Counted from the first letter of the stretch, positions 24,224 to 33,493 are shown. The stretch is DNA of 64,000 nucleotides from JAHIKV01 sp965195225 (GCA_965195225.1 CBDAFL010000308.1:1-64000), one strand, 5' to 3'. The notes: a model not told the origin generated them from the sequence alone. A program made the numbers and translations.

Positions 24224-26058
24224 GGCAGTTGCCCCTTTGGTCCGAACAAGAGCATTTCGTATGGAAGCAGTTCGTCGAGCGGCCGATCCGCGTCGCGCCG
24301 ACCGCCGTAGCGATTCCATTCGGTGCTGAGCAACAGTTCGCGATCGTCTGGCACATCGGAAAGTATGACCGGCTCGGCGGAAAGGTTTGCACAGGCGACG
24401 ATTCCCGGCGCCGCGCCGCGTTCGAGGATCAGTACGACGTCTCGCTGGGTGGCGCCGCTTACCCGGGCCATCGTATTCGATCGATCGCGCAGCGCCGGCC
24501 AATCGCGTCGGGCCGCCAGCAGATCGGCGTACAACCGTCGCCGCCCGGCCGCCTCCGCCGAAGACCAGTCCCATTGCAGCTTCGCGGCGAGAAACGTCTC
24601 GGGCGATTGCGGATCGGGAATCTCCGTACCCCAGCGGAACTCGAGCGCGGCGAACTCCTCGCGCCGGCCGCGGCGGACCGCCTCGACCAGTTGCAGATCG
24701 TCGAACGATGAGAAGAAGGGGAACGGCCGCGTCTCGCCGTATTCCTCGCCCATCCAGACGAGCGGCACGCAGGGCGAAACAAGCAGCAATCCACAGGCCA
24801 ACCGCTGTGCCTCGGGGAGCAACAGCGCGGTCAGCCGTTCGCCCAAGGCACGGTTGCCCACCTGGTCGTGGTTCTGGACGGAGACGACGAACCGCGTCCG
24901 GTCCGCTTTGCCCACCCGGTTGCCGTGCCGTCGCTGTCGGAAAGGGCTATAGCAACCGTCGTAGACGTATACGTCGTTGTACGCCTTGGCAAGCTGTTCC
25001 GGCCGGCCGAAGTCCCGGTAGTATCCGTCGCGCTCGCCGGTCAACAGGGCGTGGACGCAGTGATGAAAGTCGTCGCTCCAGGCGGCGTCCAGCCCATGAC
25101 CGCCGCGCTCCGGCGGAACGACCAGCCGCACGTCGTTCAAGTCGCTTTCGGCAATCACGTGGACGACGCGGCCCGCTCGGTCGGCCTCCGCTTGCACCTC
25201 GGCTTGTAGTTCGGCAAGTATGTGCCGGGCCGAGAAATCGTAGATCGCATGGACCGCGTCCAATCGCAGACCGTCGGCATGAAAGTCGCGGACCCAGAAC
25301 AGCGCGTTGTCGATGACGAACCGCCGCACGGGGTCGGACTCCGGGCCGTCGAAGTTCACGGCCTTTCCCCACGGCGTTCGGTAGCGGTCGGTCTCGTAAG
25401 GGCCGAACAGACCGAGGTAGTTCCCTTCCGGTCCGAAATGGTTGTAGACCACGTCCAGCAGCACGGCCAGGCCGGCCTGGTGGGCGGCGTCTATCAACTC
25501 CCGCAAGGCGCGGGGACCGCCGTAGGTGTTCTGTGCCGTGAACGGATGCACGCCGTCGTAGCCCCAGTTCCGCTCGCCGGGGAATTGGGCCACCGGCATC
25601 AGCTCGATCGCCGTAACGCCCAACTCGGCCAGTTGCCCGAGCCGGGGGATGATCGCCGCGAATGTTCCCTCGGGCGTGAATGTGCCGACGTGCAGTTCGT
25701 AGACGACCAATTCCTCGCGCGGCACGCCCCGCCACGAGCCGTCGCCCCATTTGTACTCCGTCGGAAACCAGATCGCCGACGGTTGATGCACGCCGTCGGG
25801 CTGCCAGCGGGTAGCGGGGTCGGGATATTCCCGGCCGTCGTCCAATTGATAGGCGTATCGCAATCCCGCGCGCACATCGGACTGACGGCACGTGAAATAG
25901 CCGAATCCCTCCGGGGTCATCGCGGTTTCGGTCCGCCGATCGTCCGGCCAGACGACCAGCGAGACGTTTTCCGACCGCGGTGCCCAAACTCGCCAGACAA
26001 CGCTCCCGTCCGGCTGGAGCAAAGCGCCTTGTGGTTTATGGTTCGGTTCGTCGAGCAT
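24220..26058 (-). CDS. treZ: Malto-oligosyltrehalose trehalohydrolase TreZ
   Basis: GH13 enzyme that releases free trehalose from the product of TreY. It has the N-terminal beta domain (GSVVWRVWAPRSENVSLVVW), YELHVGTFTPEGTF, GYDGVHPFTAQNTYGGP, DVVYNHFGPEGNY, GLRLDAVHAI with the nucleophile, and IAESDLND with the acid/base Glu. Length from this start is 612. The frame is open to 26121, but the extra codons consist of a palindromic repeat (26067-26123), so I prefer the later ATG (MLDEPNHKP). No treX debranching gene is in the window. Confidence 0.92.
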   Translation of the reverse strand: MLDEPNHKPQGALLQPDGSVVWRVWAPRSENVSLVVWPDDRRTETAMTPEGFGYFTCRQSDVRAGLRYAYQLDDGREYPDPATRWQPDGVHQPSAIWFPTEYKWGDGSWRGVPREELVVYELHVGTFTPEGTFAAIIPRLGQLAELGVTAIELMPVAQFPGERNWGYDGVHPFTAQNTYGGPRALRELIDAAHQAGLAVLLDVVYNHFGPEGNYLGLFGPYETDRYRTPWGKAVNFDGPESDPVRRFVIDNALFWVRDFHADGLRLDAVHAIYDFSARHILAELQAEVQAEADRAGRVVHVIAESDLNDVRLVVPPERGGHGLDAAWSDDFHHCVHALLTGERDGYYRDFGRPEQLAKAYNDVYVYDGCYSPFRQRRHGNRVGKADRTRFVVSVQNHDQVGNRALGERLTALLLPEAQRLACGLLLVSPCVPLVWMGEEYGETRPFPFFSSFDDLQLVEAVRRGRREEFAALEFRWGTEIPDPQSPETFLAAKLQWDWSSAEAAGRRRLYADLLAARRDWPALRDRSNTMARVSGATQRDVVLILERGAAPGIVACANLSAEPVILSDVPDDRELLLSTEWNRYGGRRDADRPLDELLPYEMLLFGPKGQLP

Positions 26059-26066
26059 GTCTTTGT

Positions 26067-26123
26067 GGGGTGCGTCCGCGACACACCGACATTCAGTATC
26101 CATGGTGCGTCGCGGACGCATCC
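26067..26123. repeat. Palindromic repeat upstream of treZ
   Basis: GGTGCGTCCGCGACACACC and GGTGCGTCGCGGACGCATCC are inverted relatives around a short spacer. It overlaps the 5' extension of the treZ reading frame. Confidence 0.65.
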
Positions 26124-26238
26124 TACTTGACTACGGTCCTCCGTGGGAACGCACCGCCGCGCCGCTTTGCGTCGCCCCCCGACACCGACGCGGAGCGTGG
26201 GAACCCGGAATGGACGCAACTGCATCCATTATCGTTTT

Positions 26239-28194
26239 TTACCCCGGCGTGTCGAGGTAGGGGTCTTGTCCCATCTGTCGCTGCATCTTTTTGCGCTCCT
26301 TCTCGAAGTACATCAGCGTCTTGCGTTGGCGGAAGTGACGGTGCTCTACCTTGCGCTGCGCCTTGCGGAACAACGGCCCGAGGCGGTCGACTTGACCGTC
26401 CGCTTGCTCGCCCAGTTCCTTGAGCTTACGCGACTTGTCCGGTCCCAGTCCGGTCAGCAGCAGATCGTCGTCCAGGGCTAGATACTGGCGGAAGGTGCCG
26501 GGGTCGCCCTGCCGGCCGCAACGGCCGATCAACTGCCGGTCGATGCGGCTGGCGTCGTGCATCTCGGTGCAGATCACGTGCAGGCCGCCGAGCTGCGCGA
26601 TGCCCTCGCCGAGCTTGATGTCGGTTCCCCGGCCGGCCATGTTCGTCGAGACGGTCACTTTCTCCCGCTGTCCGGCGCGGGCGACGATGTCCGCTTCGGC
26701 CTCGACGTGGTTGGCGTTGAGCACCAGATGTTCGATGCCCGCGGCGTCGAGGAGTTTCGATAGATGTTCCGACTTGTCGATTGATCGAGTGCCGATCAGC
26801 AGGGGGCGTCCGACGGCGTGCAATTGGCGGACCTCTTCGACCACCGCCGCCCATTTCGCGTCCGCTTCGCCGAAGACGCAGTCGGCCAGCCGTTGCCGGA
26901 TCGCCGGTCGGTTGGTGGGGATCGGCAGCACGTGGCAGCGATAGATGCGTCGCAACTCGCGGGCGGACCCCATCGCCGTGCCCGTCATGCCGGCCAGATT
27001 CTCATAGCGGAGAAAGAAGTCCTGGACGGTGATCCGCGCCGCTTGGCCGGTGGCCACCGTGACCTCGACTCCCTGCTTGGCCTCGACGGCCTGATGGATT
27101 CCGTCGCGCCACTTGCGTCCCTCGGCCAGCCGGCCGGTAAACTCGTCGACAATCACGATCTCTCCGTCGCGGACGACGTATTGGCGATCGAGGTGGTACT
27201 CGCGGTCGACGAGTATCGCCCGCTCCGTGTACTGGTAGATGTTGACCATGCCGACCGTGTCCAGCGCCGGCGGTTTGGGCAGCAAGCGGACGTTCTGCCG
27301 CCCCTCGCGGGTCAATTCGACGGTCTTCTTTTCGTGGTCGTACTCGTAATCCTCGTCCTCGACAAATTGCTTGATGACCGAGGTGCTCCATTTGTAACAT
27401 TCCACGGCCAGCCGCTCCTCTTCGGTTGGCAGGGCGCTGATGATCAATGGCGTGCGTGCTTCGTCGATCAGGATGCTGTCGGCCTCGTCGACCAGTGCGA
27501 AGTGCGGATCGCCCTGGACGGGTTTTTCGTCGGCGCCCGCCGGACCTTTTCCCAACATGCCGCCGAGCAGGTCGGTCTGACCCTCGCCGATGCGTCGCAG
27601 CAGCAGCCGGTCGCGGAGGAAGTCGAAGCCGAACTCCTTCGCCGTGCCGTAGGTAATGTCGCAGGCGTAGGCCTTCCGCCGCTGGGGCTGCGACATCTGT
27701 GTCTCGATCACCCCGACGCTCATGCCGAGCATTTTATAGACGGGCTCCATCCACTGGGCGTCGCGCTTGGCCAGGTAGTCGTTGACCGTGGCCAGATGGC
27801 TCCCCTGGCCCAACAGGCCATGCAGGTACAACGGCAGCGTGGCGGCGAGCGTCTTCCCCTCGCCGGTCTGCATCTCGACGATCGAGCGACGGAACATGGC
27901 GATGCCGCCGAGAATCTGCACGTCGAAATGGCGCATGTTCAGCGTGCGCCGGGCGGCCTCGCGGACCAGCGCGTATCCCTCGACCAACAGTCCGGCCAAC
28001 GGCTCGCCGCTTTTGGCGCGGTATCTGAGCGAAAGGCTCCGCTTGCGAAGCTGCTCTTCCTCCAGCGCTTGCAGGTCCGGCTCCAATGCGGCGATCTTCG
28101 ACAGAAGCGCGGCCCAGCGCGTCAGCCGCAACCGGTTCACGCCGCCGGCGAAGTTGGTCAATCGAGATTGGAGGCTGCTGGGGTTTTCGCTCAC
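26239..28194 (-). CDS. Short SecA-like translocase ATPase
   Basis: A 651-residue SecA homologue. It keeps the motor: Walker A GEGKT (K114), VNDYLAKRDAQWM, DEAD box 236-239 followed by SILIDEARTPLI, the nucleotide-binding domain 2 motifs MTGTAMG, TNMAGRGTDI and IGRCGRQGDPG. The preprotein cross-linking region is present but short, and the protein stops soon after motor domain 2 with a Lys/Gln-rich helix (FEKERKKMQRQMGQ). The helical wing and the C-terminal SecB/zinc tail of housekeeping SecA are missing. This resembles an accessory SecA2-like protein; substrate and partner are unknown. A Pro-rich lipoprotein lies upstream. Confidence 0.85.
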   Translation of the reverse strand: MSENPSSLQSRLTNFAGGVNRLRLTRWAALLSKIAALEPDLQALEEEQLRKRSLSLRYRAKSGEPLAGLLVEGYALVREAARRTLNMRHFDVQILGGIAMFRRSIVEMQTGEGKTLAATLPLYLHGLLGQGSHLATVNDYLAKRDAQWMEPVYKMLGMSVGVIETQMSQPQRRKAYACDITYGTAKEFGFDFLRDRLLLRRIGEGQTDLLGGMLGKGPAGADEKPVQGDPHFALVDEADSILIDEARTPLIISALPTEEERLAVECYKWSTSVIKQFVEDEDYEYDHEKKTVELTREGRQNVRLLPKPPALDTVGMVNIYQYTERAILVDREYHLDRQYVVRDGEIVIVDEFTGRLAEGRKWRDGIHQAVEAKQGVEVTVATGQAARITVQDFFLRYENLAGMTGTAMGSARELRRIYRCHVLPIPTNRPAIRQRLADCVFGEADAKWAAVVEEVRQLHAVGRPLLIGTRSIDKSEHLSKLLDAAGIEHLVLNANHVEAEADIVARAGQREKVTVSTNMAGRGTDIKLGEGIAQLGGLHVICTEMHDASRIDRQLIGRCGRQGDPGTFRQYLALDDDLLLTGLGPDKSRKLKELGEQADGQVDRLGPLFRKAQRKVEHRHFRQRKTLMYFEKERKKMQRQMGQDPYLDTPG

Positions 28195-28244
28195 GGAGTA
28201 TTGTGGCGCTCGTCGCGCGCTTATGTCAATCGAGAATCAAAGAT

Positions 28245-28278
28245 GAAAAACAAACGCCCCGCGACTGCGGTCGCGGGG
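28245..28278 (-). terminator. Rho-independent terminator after the Pro-rich lipoprotein gene
   Basis: On the minus strand CCCCGCGAC pairs with GTCGCGGGG around a CGCA loop and is followed by CGTTTGTTTTTC. It lies between the lipoprotein gene and the SecA-like gene and should separate their transcripts. Confidence 0.75.
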
Positions 28279-28348
28279 AGTTAATACAACGCGATCATAC
28301 TAATATACAATATAGGTTCCGAGCGACTGCACGCAACCCGCGCGGGAG

Positions 28349-28969
28349 CTACGAAGCCGGCGGCAGGTCCATGATGTCGATGACTCGATCGCCGCCGTTG
28401 GTGGTCGTTCGCGGCTGCAAGGTGCGGATGATCGGTGCCCGAGCGGATGTGTTCCCGCTGGCGCCGGTGGCGTCGATTGGCCGGGGGGTACGATCATAGA
28501 GCGACCCGCCGGCTCGTCCGGATGTCACCCCGGCGGAGGCCGGCAACGAGACGGTCGTTCCAGGTCTGGCGGCGTTTGTGTTCGAAGACGTCGATCCCGG
28601 CGGCACCCATCTCGGCGCCGTGGGAGCGGTTGGGTTGCCGCCCGGCGGCACGTAAGGGTTGTTTGTTCCGGGCGGAGGAGCGACGGTCGATGGACCGGCC
28701 GATAACGGCCGCGGCGCCGAATATGGCGGCGCTACGCCCGCCGACGCACCGGGCCGGGAGATCGTACCGGCGGGCTGAGACACCGTGGGCGGTGGCATCT
28801 GCACCATCGGCGGCGTTTGATAATACGGGTCCGTGTACTGGCCCGTGGCAGAGCCGGTTCCCGGCGGCGGAATTATTGCGCGGCCGAAAAACGGATCGAC
28901 CGTAGGCGCATGGTTCTGGCAGCCGGCAAACAGCAATACCAACAGTATCGTCGCAGAATAGCGATTCAT
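28349..28969 (-). CDS. Proline-rich lipoprotein
   Basis: A 206-residue predicted lipoprotein with a short signal sequence and lipobox LLFAGC (Cys at residue 17). The mature part is Pro, Gly, Ser and Thr rich and probably unstructured, with repeated PPPGT and PG motifs; the last 25 residues (IRTLQPRTTTNGGDRVIDIMDLPPAS) are less biased. It ends with a strong terminator. Function unknown; it may be an envelope linker protein. Confidence 0.7.
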   Translation of the reverse strand: MNRYSATILLVLLFAGCQNHAPTVDPFFGRAIIPPPGTGSATGQYTDPYYQTPPMVQMPPPTVSQPAGTISRPGASAGVAPPYSAPRPLSAGPSTVAPPPGTNNPYVPPGGNPTAPTAPRWVPPGSTSSNTNAARPGTTVSLPASAGVTSGRAGGSLYDRTPRPIDATGASGNTSARAPIIRTLQPRTTTNGGDRVIDIMDLPPAS

Positions 28970-29130
28970 GAGGCCGGTAGGTTAGCGTTTTTCGCACCCG
29001 TGTCCAGGTCGATTTCCGCAAACCGGCCAAATTTCAGCCGATTTTGATTGGCGCGCCGGCTGCCCTTCCGCGACGCCAGGGGGACAGTCCCCTGTGAATG
29101 GCCGCACGCCCATGCCCCCCAGACGGACCG

Positions 29131-29328
29131 CTATCGGTGCTCCGTCTCCTCGTCTTCCGTCGAAGGGCCGAGTTGCGGCATCGGGTAGGGCTCTTCCGAG
29201 CCGGCCACCTTAGGCATCTCATCGACCACGGTTCCAAGGTCGCGTTCGGACAACTCCGGCCCACAGCCAGCAAGGCATATCGAAAGGACCAGAAATCCAC
29301 AAAAACCACCAACGATACGGTATCTCAC
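29131..29328 (-). CDS. Small lipoprotein
   Basis: A 65-residue predicted lipoprotein: hydrophobic stretch IVGGFCGFLVLSICLAGC with the lipobox Cys at residue 22, then an acidic Pro-containing tail (SERDLGTVVDEMPKVAGSEEPYPMPQLGPS). I chose the GTG start because GGGAG lies nine bases before it; an upstream in-frame TTG at 29343 has no such site. A GGGGACTGTCCCC-type hairpin (about 29076-29095) lies just downstream. No homologue recognised. Confidence 0.6.
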   Translation of the reverse strand: MRYRIVGGFCGFLVLSICLAGCGPELSERDLGTVVDEMPKVAGSEEPYPMPQLGPSTEDEETEHR

Positions 29329-29406
29329 GATTAGGTCTCCCAATTTAGCGGAGCAACAACAATAATTGATTGTATTCTCTGTCAGGTAAATCGCAAAGCC
29401 CCAACA

Positions 29407-30342
29407 ATGACCGCCGTCGAACTAACCGCCGCGTTGAAGGAAGAGTCGATGCGGCTGGGGTTCGATCTGGCCGGGGCCACGCCGGCCGCCACGCTGTCCG
29501 AAGATGTAACGCGGCTCGAACGATGGATAGCCGACGGCCGGGCGGGCGAAATGGACTATCTCGCCGAGCGGATCGACGCATACCGCGATCCAGACAAAAT
29601 CCTCGATGGCGCAAAAAGCATCCTCATGCTGGGGATGAACTATCGCACGGTCGAGCCGGCCCGCGCGACCGAGGGCCAGGCAAGGGTCTCGCGCTACGCC
29701 TGGGGCGAAGATTACCACGACGTGGTCCGCCGAGGGCTCGGCGAATTGGCCGAGTTTCATCGCCGCCTCGCACCCGCCGCCCGGGTCCGAGGCGTCGTGG
29801 ACACCGCGCCGCTGTTGGAGCGGCAGTTCGGCCGCCTGGCAGGGCTAGGGTGGATCGGCAAGAACACAACGCTCATCAACCAACGCCTGGGCAGTTGGTT
29901 CTTTCTGGCCGCGCTGCTGACCACCGAGGAGTTGGAGTACGACGAGCCGACCCGCGCGGACCATTGCGGTTCGTGCCGCGCTTGTCTCGACGCATGTCCC
30001 ACCGGCGCGTTGATCGGCCCCTACCAACTCGACGCGCGAAAGTGCGTCAGCTATCTGACGATCGAGTCGCGCTCGCCCGTGCCGGACGAGTTACGCGCGG
30101 CCGTCGGCGACCGGCTGTTCGGTTGCGACGCTTGCCAGGAGGCGTGTCCCTGGAACCGCCGCACGCCGGCCACCGCGGAGCGGGCGTTTCAGCCCGGCCC
30201 GGGGATGAACCCGGTGGAACTCGCCGAGTTGAGTTCGCTCGACGAGGAAGAATTCCGCCGTCGATTCCGCCGCACGCCCTTTTGGCGGGCGCGGCAGGAG
30301 GGCATCCAACGCAACGCCGCCGTGGTGGCGGAAAACCAATAA
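29407..30342 (+). CDS. queG: Epoxyqueuosine reductase QueG
   Basis: Cobalamin- and Fe-S-dependent enzyme that reduces epoxyqueuosine to queuosine in tRNA, the last step of the pathway. Two 4Fe-4S motifs are clear: CGSCRACLDACPTGA (C187, C190, C193, C197) and CDACQEACPWN (C240, C243, C247). RGVVDTAPLLERQ and GWIGKNTTLIN are also family signatures. At 311 residues it ends right after the ferredoxin part (RNAAVVAENQ), so the C-terminal HEAT-like repeat seen in the 379-residue E. coli enzyme is absent. No other queuosine gene is nearby. Confidence 0.92.
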   Translation: MTAVELTAALKEESMRLGFDLAGATPAATLSEDVTRLERWIADGRAGEMDYLAERIDAYRDPDKILDGAKSILMLGMNYRTVEPARATEGQARVSRYAWGEDYHDVVRRGLGELAEFHRRLAPAARVRGVVDTAPLLERQFGRLAGLGWIGKNTTLINQRLGSWFFLAALLTTEELEYDEPTRADHCGSCRACLDACPTGALIGPYQLDARKCVSYLTIESRSPVPDELRAAVGDRLFGCDACQEACPWNRRTPATAERAFQPGPGMNPVELAELSSLDEEEFRRRFRRTPFWRARQEGIQRNAAVVAENQ

Positions 30343-30373
30343 GCGACCGACGGCCGCGCCCCATAAGCCCCTG

Positions 30374-30396
30374 GTTCCCATGCTCCGCATGGGAAC
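30374..30396. repeat. Palindromic repeat, family A
   Basis: GTTCCCATGC and GCATGGGAAC arms between queG and the DinD-like gene. Confidence 0.8.
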
Positions 30397-30421
30397 TTCA
30401 CAAAACATGGAGGAGGATGGA

Positions 30422-30451
30422 TTGCGGGTAACTCTAACCATTTGCTATAAT
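30422..30451 (+). promoter_or_regulatory. Candidate sigma-70 promoter of the DinD-like gene
   Basis: TTGCGG (30422-30427) and TATAAT (30446-30451) with an 18-base spacer, 34 bases before the ATG. No clear LexA-type palindrome overlaps it. Confidence 0.5.
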
Positions 30452-30485
30452 GCTCGCGAGCACCCCCCAATCAGGAGGCAGGGCC

Positions 30486-31298
30486 ATGTCTGGCGTTCCG
30501 CAAACTGTTTTCCACTTTGAAAATGATCGCCCCAGTTTTGAGGATCTGGGCAAACCGAACGACGTGACGCATTGGGATGAGCCCATCGTCATGGAAGTGC
30601 TCGGATATGAGTCCGAACAGGCGTTCATAAAGGCGCTGACGCGAGCTAAACAGGCGTGCCTATCGTTGGGGATTCAATGCGAAGATCACTTCGTTCGACA
30701 AAGTAACGGCAAACACGCCATTACTCGCTTCGGCTGCTACTTGATTGCCATGAATGGCGACCCAAGGAAACCCGAAGTCGCGGCAGCTCAAGCGTATTTT
30801 GCAGCAATCGCGGAGACTTTCCAGGGCCGTTTGGAGCACGCGGAAGCAATTGATCGCGTACTGATTCGCGACGAGGTTAAAGACGGGCAAAAGGCGTTGG
30901 TGGGCACTGCTCAGTCACACGGCGTCCAACACTACGCTTTTTTCCTAAACCAGGGCTATATGGGCATGTACAACATGTCCCTGGAAAGGCTTAGTCACTA
31001 CAAAGGGTTGGGGCCTAGGGAAAAGCTGATTGACCGAATGGGGAAGGCCGAGTTGGCTGCTCACTTGTTTCGCATCACACAAACCACGGAGAAAATCGCC
31101 AACGAGAACATTCGCGGCCAACCAAGGCTTGAGAAGGCTGCTTTTGACGTTGGTCAGAAAGTGCGACACACAATGCAGGAGCTTAGCGGGAAAACTCCGG
31201 AGGATCTCCCGATCTCGGAAAATATCACTCAGGTTCGCAAGAAGTTGAAGGGAACCCGAAAACAGCTAGAGAAGCACGATCCCGAATCACAGCAATAG
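30486..31298 (+). CDS. DinD-like DNA-damage-inducible protein
   Basis: A 270-residue cytoplasmic protein resembling E. coli DinD (about 274 residues), which is SOS-induced and reported to act on RecA filaments. The shared pattern includes AKQACLSLGIQCEDHF, TRFGCYLIAMNGDPRKPEVAAAQAYFA and a C-terminal helical part with HLFRITQTTEKI. DinD-like proteins are also related to the N-terminal domain of phage BRO proteins. An AGGAGG site seven bases before this ATG fixes the start (an earlier in-frame ATG at 30450 overlaps the promoter). SOS control cannot be shown from the upstream sequence. Confidence 0.8.
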   Translation: MSGVPQTVFHFENDRPSFEDLGKPNDVTHWDEPIVMEVLGYESEQAFIKALTRAKQACLSLGIQCEDHFVRQSNGKHAITRFGCYLIAMNGDPRKPEVAAAQAYFAAIAETFQGRLEHAEAIDRVLIRDEVKDGQKALVGTAQSHGVQHYAFFLNQGYMGMYNMSLERLSHYKGLGPREKLIDRMGKAELAAHLFRITQTTEKIANENIRGQPRLEKAAFDVGQKVRHTMQELSGKTPEDLPISENITQVRKKLKGTRKQLEKHDPESQQ

Positions 31299-31354
31299 TT
31301 AAGATACTCGTTGCACCTCCTCCAGGCATGTTTCGTTTGCCACTCAGTCCTCGA

Positions 31355-32401
31355 TTAGGCGTAATAGCCGTCCGCCGGCGATGGTTCCACGCCGGGAAGG
31401 TCTTCGGCGTACCAACGCTCCAACACTGCCCGCCAATCGGACGGAGCGGCGACGGTCACGAAGGCGTCTCGGACTTCGCGGCTGTTGGGATGTAACCTCG
31501 CATATTTTATGCCGAACTTCCGCATCACTCGGCAACATCGGCTGGGGCCGTAAAGCTCCTCGCAGAGCCGATAGTGTTCGGCGATCACGTCCCGCTGCTG
31601 GTGCAAACCGGGCGGCGGCAACTCGATCCCTTCGGCCAACGCCCTGGCTTGTTGGAATATCCACGGGTTGCCGATCGCGCCGCGGGCGACCGAAACCCCG
31701 TCCACGCCGGTCTCGCGCAGCATGTCGAGGCAATCGCGGGCAGTGAACAGGTCGCCGCTGCCGAGCACGGTTTTCCCACCGGCGTGCAGCTTCACCTCGC
31801 GGATGAACTCACTGGAGCTGCGCCCCTCGTAGCGCTGCCGGACGGTGCGTCCGTGAACCGTAATTGCCGCCGCGCCGAGCCGGAACGCGCCGTCGAAGAT
31901 GGCGTAGAAATTGTCCCGGCTCTCTTGGCTGTCGTCCATGCCGCGGCGCATTTTAACGGTCACGGGCACTTGCGGCGGCAGGGCCTCGCGGACCCGCGCG
32001 ACGATATCGAGCGCGGTGGCCGGATCGCTCAGCAGGAATCCGCCCCGGCGTCGGCCCAGCACTTTCTTGACCGGGCAGGCGAAGTTCAGGTCGATCGTGT
32101 CGAATCCGGCCGCCACGAGTTTCAGCGCCGCGGGCGGAAACTGCTCGGGCACGGCCCCCATCAACTGCGCCCCGCAGGGATGCTCGTCGTCGCCGATCCG
32201 CAGAAAACGCTTCGCCTTCCGTCCCTTGGTCACGTTCAGCACGAACCGATCGAGCATTACCTCGCAGATGGTCAGCGCCGCGCCCAGCCGTCGTGAGATC
32301 GTCCGCATCGGCCAATCGCTATAGCCGCTCAGCGCCGCTTGCACGACGGGAAAATCGACGGCGATCGGGCCGATACGGAGTTGTGGAAGGTTGCTCATCA
32401 T
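31355..32401 (-). CDS. tRNA-dihydrouridine synthase family protein
   Basis: FMN-dependent reductase of the Dus family, which makes dihydrouridine in tRNA. The barrel has the active-site Cys109 in NFACPVKKVLGRRRGG, VKMRRGMDD, ITVHGRTVRQRYEG and GSGDLFTARDC for flavin and tRNA contacts. The usual PMAG at the first strand is replaced by AALSGYSDWPMR. The start is unclear: ATG at 32401, ATG at 32398 or GTG at 32425; none has a strong binding site. DusA, B or C cannot be assigned safely. Confidence 0.85.
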   Translation of the reverse strand: MMSNLPQLRIGPIAVDFPVVQAALSGYSDWPMRTISRRLGAALTICEVMLDRFVLNVTKGRKAKRFLRIGDDEHPCGAQLMGAVPEQFPPAALKLVAAGFDTIDLNFACPVKKVLGRRRGGFLLSDPATALDIVARVREALPPQVPVTVKMRRGMDDSQESRDNFYAIFDGAFRLGAAAITVHGRTVRQRYEGRSSSEFIREVKLHAGGKTVLGSGDLFTARDCLDMLRETGVDGVSVARGAIGNPWIFQQARALAEGIELPPPGLHQQRDVIAEHYRLCEELYGPSRCCRVMRKFGIKYARLHPNSREVRDAFVTVAAPSDWRAVLERWYAEDLPGVEPSPADGYYA

Positions 32402-32490
32402 GCCATCGTTGATCCAGTTCTGCACTTTACCAATTGGAACCGCCTGCTACAATGACGACAAGTAGTTTCTGTTGAGGAAAGTCGTTTTTT

Positions 32491-32551
32491 GTCACCCTGA
32501 GCGAAGCGCAGGGTCTCAATGGGCCAGATTCTTCGCTTCGCTCAGAATGAC
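32491..32551. repeat. Palindromic repeat, family E, before the SDR gene
   Basis: GTCACCCTGAGCGAAGCG and CGCTTCGCTCAGAATGAC are imperfect inverted arms. The reading frame of the downstream SDR gene is open through it, but the true start lies after it. Confidence 0.65.
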
Positions 32552-32600
32552 AAAAGAGCCAATGGCGTTTTCCGCAACAGAAACCAATAAGGACGAATTG

Positions 32601-33383
32601 ATGCCATCGAATTATCTTGAATCACTTTTCGGACTCTCCGGCCAGACGGCGGTTGTGATCGGCGGGGCGGGGGTGCTTGGCGGCGCGCTTTGCGAGGGAC
32701 TGGCCAGAGCCGGGGCGCACATCGTCGTCGCCGATCTGACCGAAGAAGGTTGCACGGCGCGAGTAAAAGCCCTGGAGGCGGTCGGCGGAAAGGCCGGATT
32801 CTGTACGGTAGACGTTACCTCGCGCGAGTCGATCGAAAACCTGCTGGCCGAAACCATCAAACAGACCGGGCGGGTCGATATCCTGGTAAACTGCGCCGGG
32901 GTCAACGCAGGAAGCACGTTCCTCGACGCTACCGACGCCGATTGGGACCGCGTCATGACGATCAACCTGAAGGCCGTGTTCCAGACGTGCCAGATTTTCG
33001 GCCGGCAGATGGTCGACTCGGGCGGCGGGTCGATCGTCAACATCGGCAGCGTCACCTCTCATTTGCCGCTGTCGCGGGTGTTTGCCTATTCGGCGTCGAA
33101 GGCGGGCGTGTTGAACCTGACCCGAAACATTGCCCAGGAGTTCGCCGCCGGCGGCGTGCGGGTGAACGTGATTTGTCCCGGTTTCTTCCCGGCCGAGCAG
33201 AACCGGCGGCTTTTGGACTCCGAGCGGATCGACAACATCACCCGCCACACGCCGATGCGCCGCTTCGGCGAGCCGGAGGAATTGATCGGGGCATTGTTGC
33301 TGTTGGTATCTCCGAAGGCCGGCGGTTTTCTGACCGGCGCGGCGATCAACGTAGACGGCGGATTCACCGCCGCGTGGTTTTGA
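32601..33383 (+). CDS. SDR oxidoreductase, fructuronate reductase-like
   Basis: Classical short-chain dehydrogenase of 260 residues: GGAGVLGGAL cofactor loop, Asp in VADLTEEG, NCAG, Ser150, and the catalytic pair Y163-K167 in YSASK. The segment GFFPAEQNRRLL followed by HTPMRRFGEPEELIGALLLL is close to short-chain D-mannonate oxidoreductases (fructuronate reductases), which serve hexuronate breakdown, so that is my best guess for the substrate. AAGGACG before the ATG fixes the start. No other hexuronate gene is nearby, so the assignment stays tentative beyond the family. Confidence 0.75.
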   Translation: MPSNYLESLFGLSGQTAVVIGGAGVLGGALCEGLARAGAHIVVADLTEEGCTARVKALEAVGGKAGFCTVDVTSRESIENLLAETIKQTGRVDILVNCAGVNAGSTFLDATDADWDRVMTINLKAVFQTCQIFGRQMVDSGGGSIVNIGSVTSHLPLSRVFAYSASKAGVLNLTRNIAQEFAAGGVRVNVICPGFFPAEQNRRLLDSERIDNITRHTPMRRFGEPEELIGALLLLVSPKAGGFLTGAAINVDGGFTAAWF

Positions 33384-33385
33384 GT

Positions 33386-33493
33386 GTAGGACAGGTTGTC
33401 AACCTGTCTCCCATTACATATACATATATTGTGACAGGTTGCCAACCTGTCCTACATTTGCATATACTGTGACAGGTTGACAACCTGTCCTAC
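33386..33493. repeat. REP cluster (three family B copies) upstream of the transposase
   Basis: Three copies of the GACAGGTTG/CAACCTGTC palindrome separated by short AT-rich spacers containing CATATA. The last one ends 23 bases before the transposase start. Confidence 0.9.

Noticed and set aside
24220..24574. A 117-codon N-terminal extension of treY
   Set aside because: It overlaps treZ entirely, is Arg/Ala biased as expected for a shadow frame, and the ATG overlapping the treZ stop is a normal coupled start.
26059..26121. Earlier start for treZ
   Set aside because: The extra codons coincide with a palindromic repeat and have no domain character; the later ATG gives a normal TreZ N-terminus.
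26818..28284. A 488-codon plus-strand frame opposite the SecA-like gene
   Set aside because: Shadow of a gene with clear SecA motifs on the minus strand.
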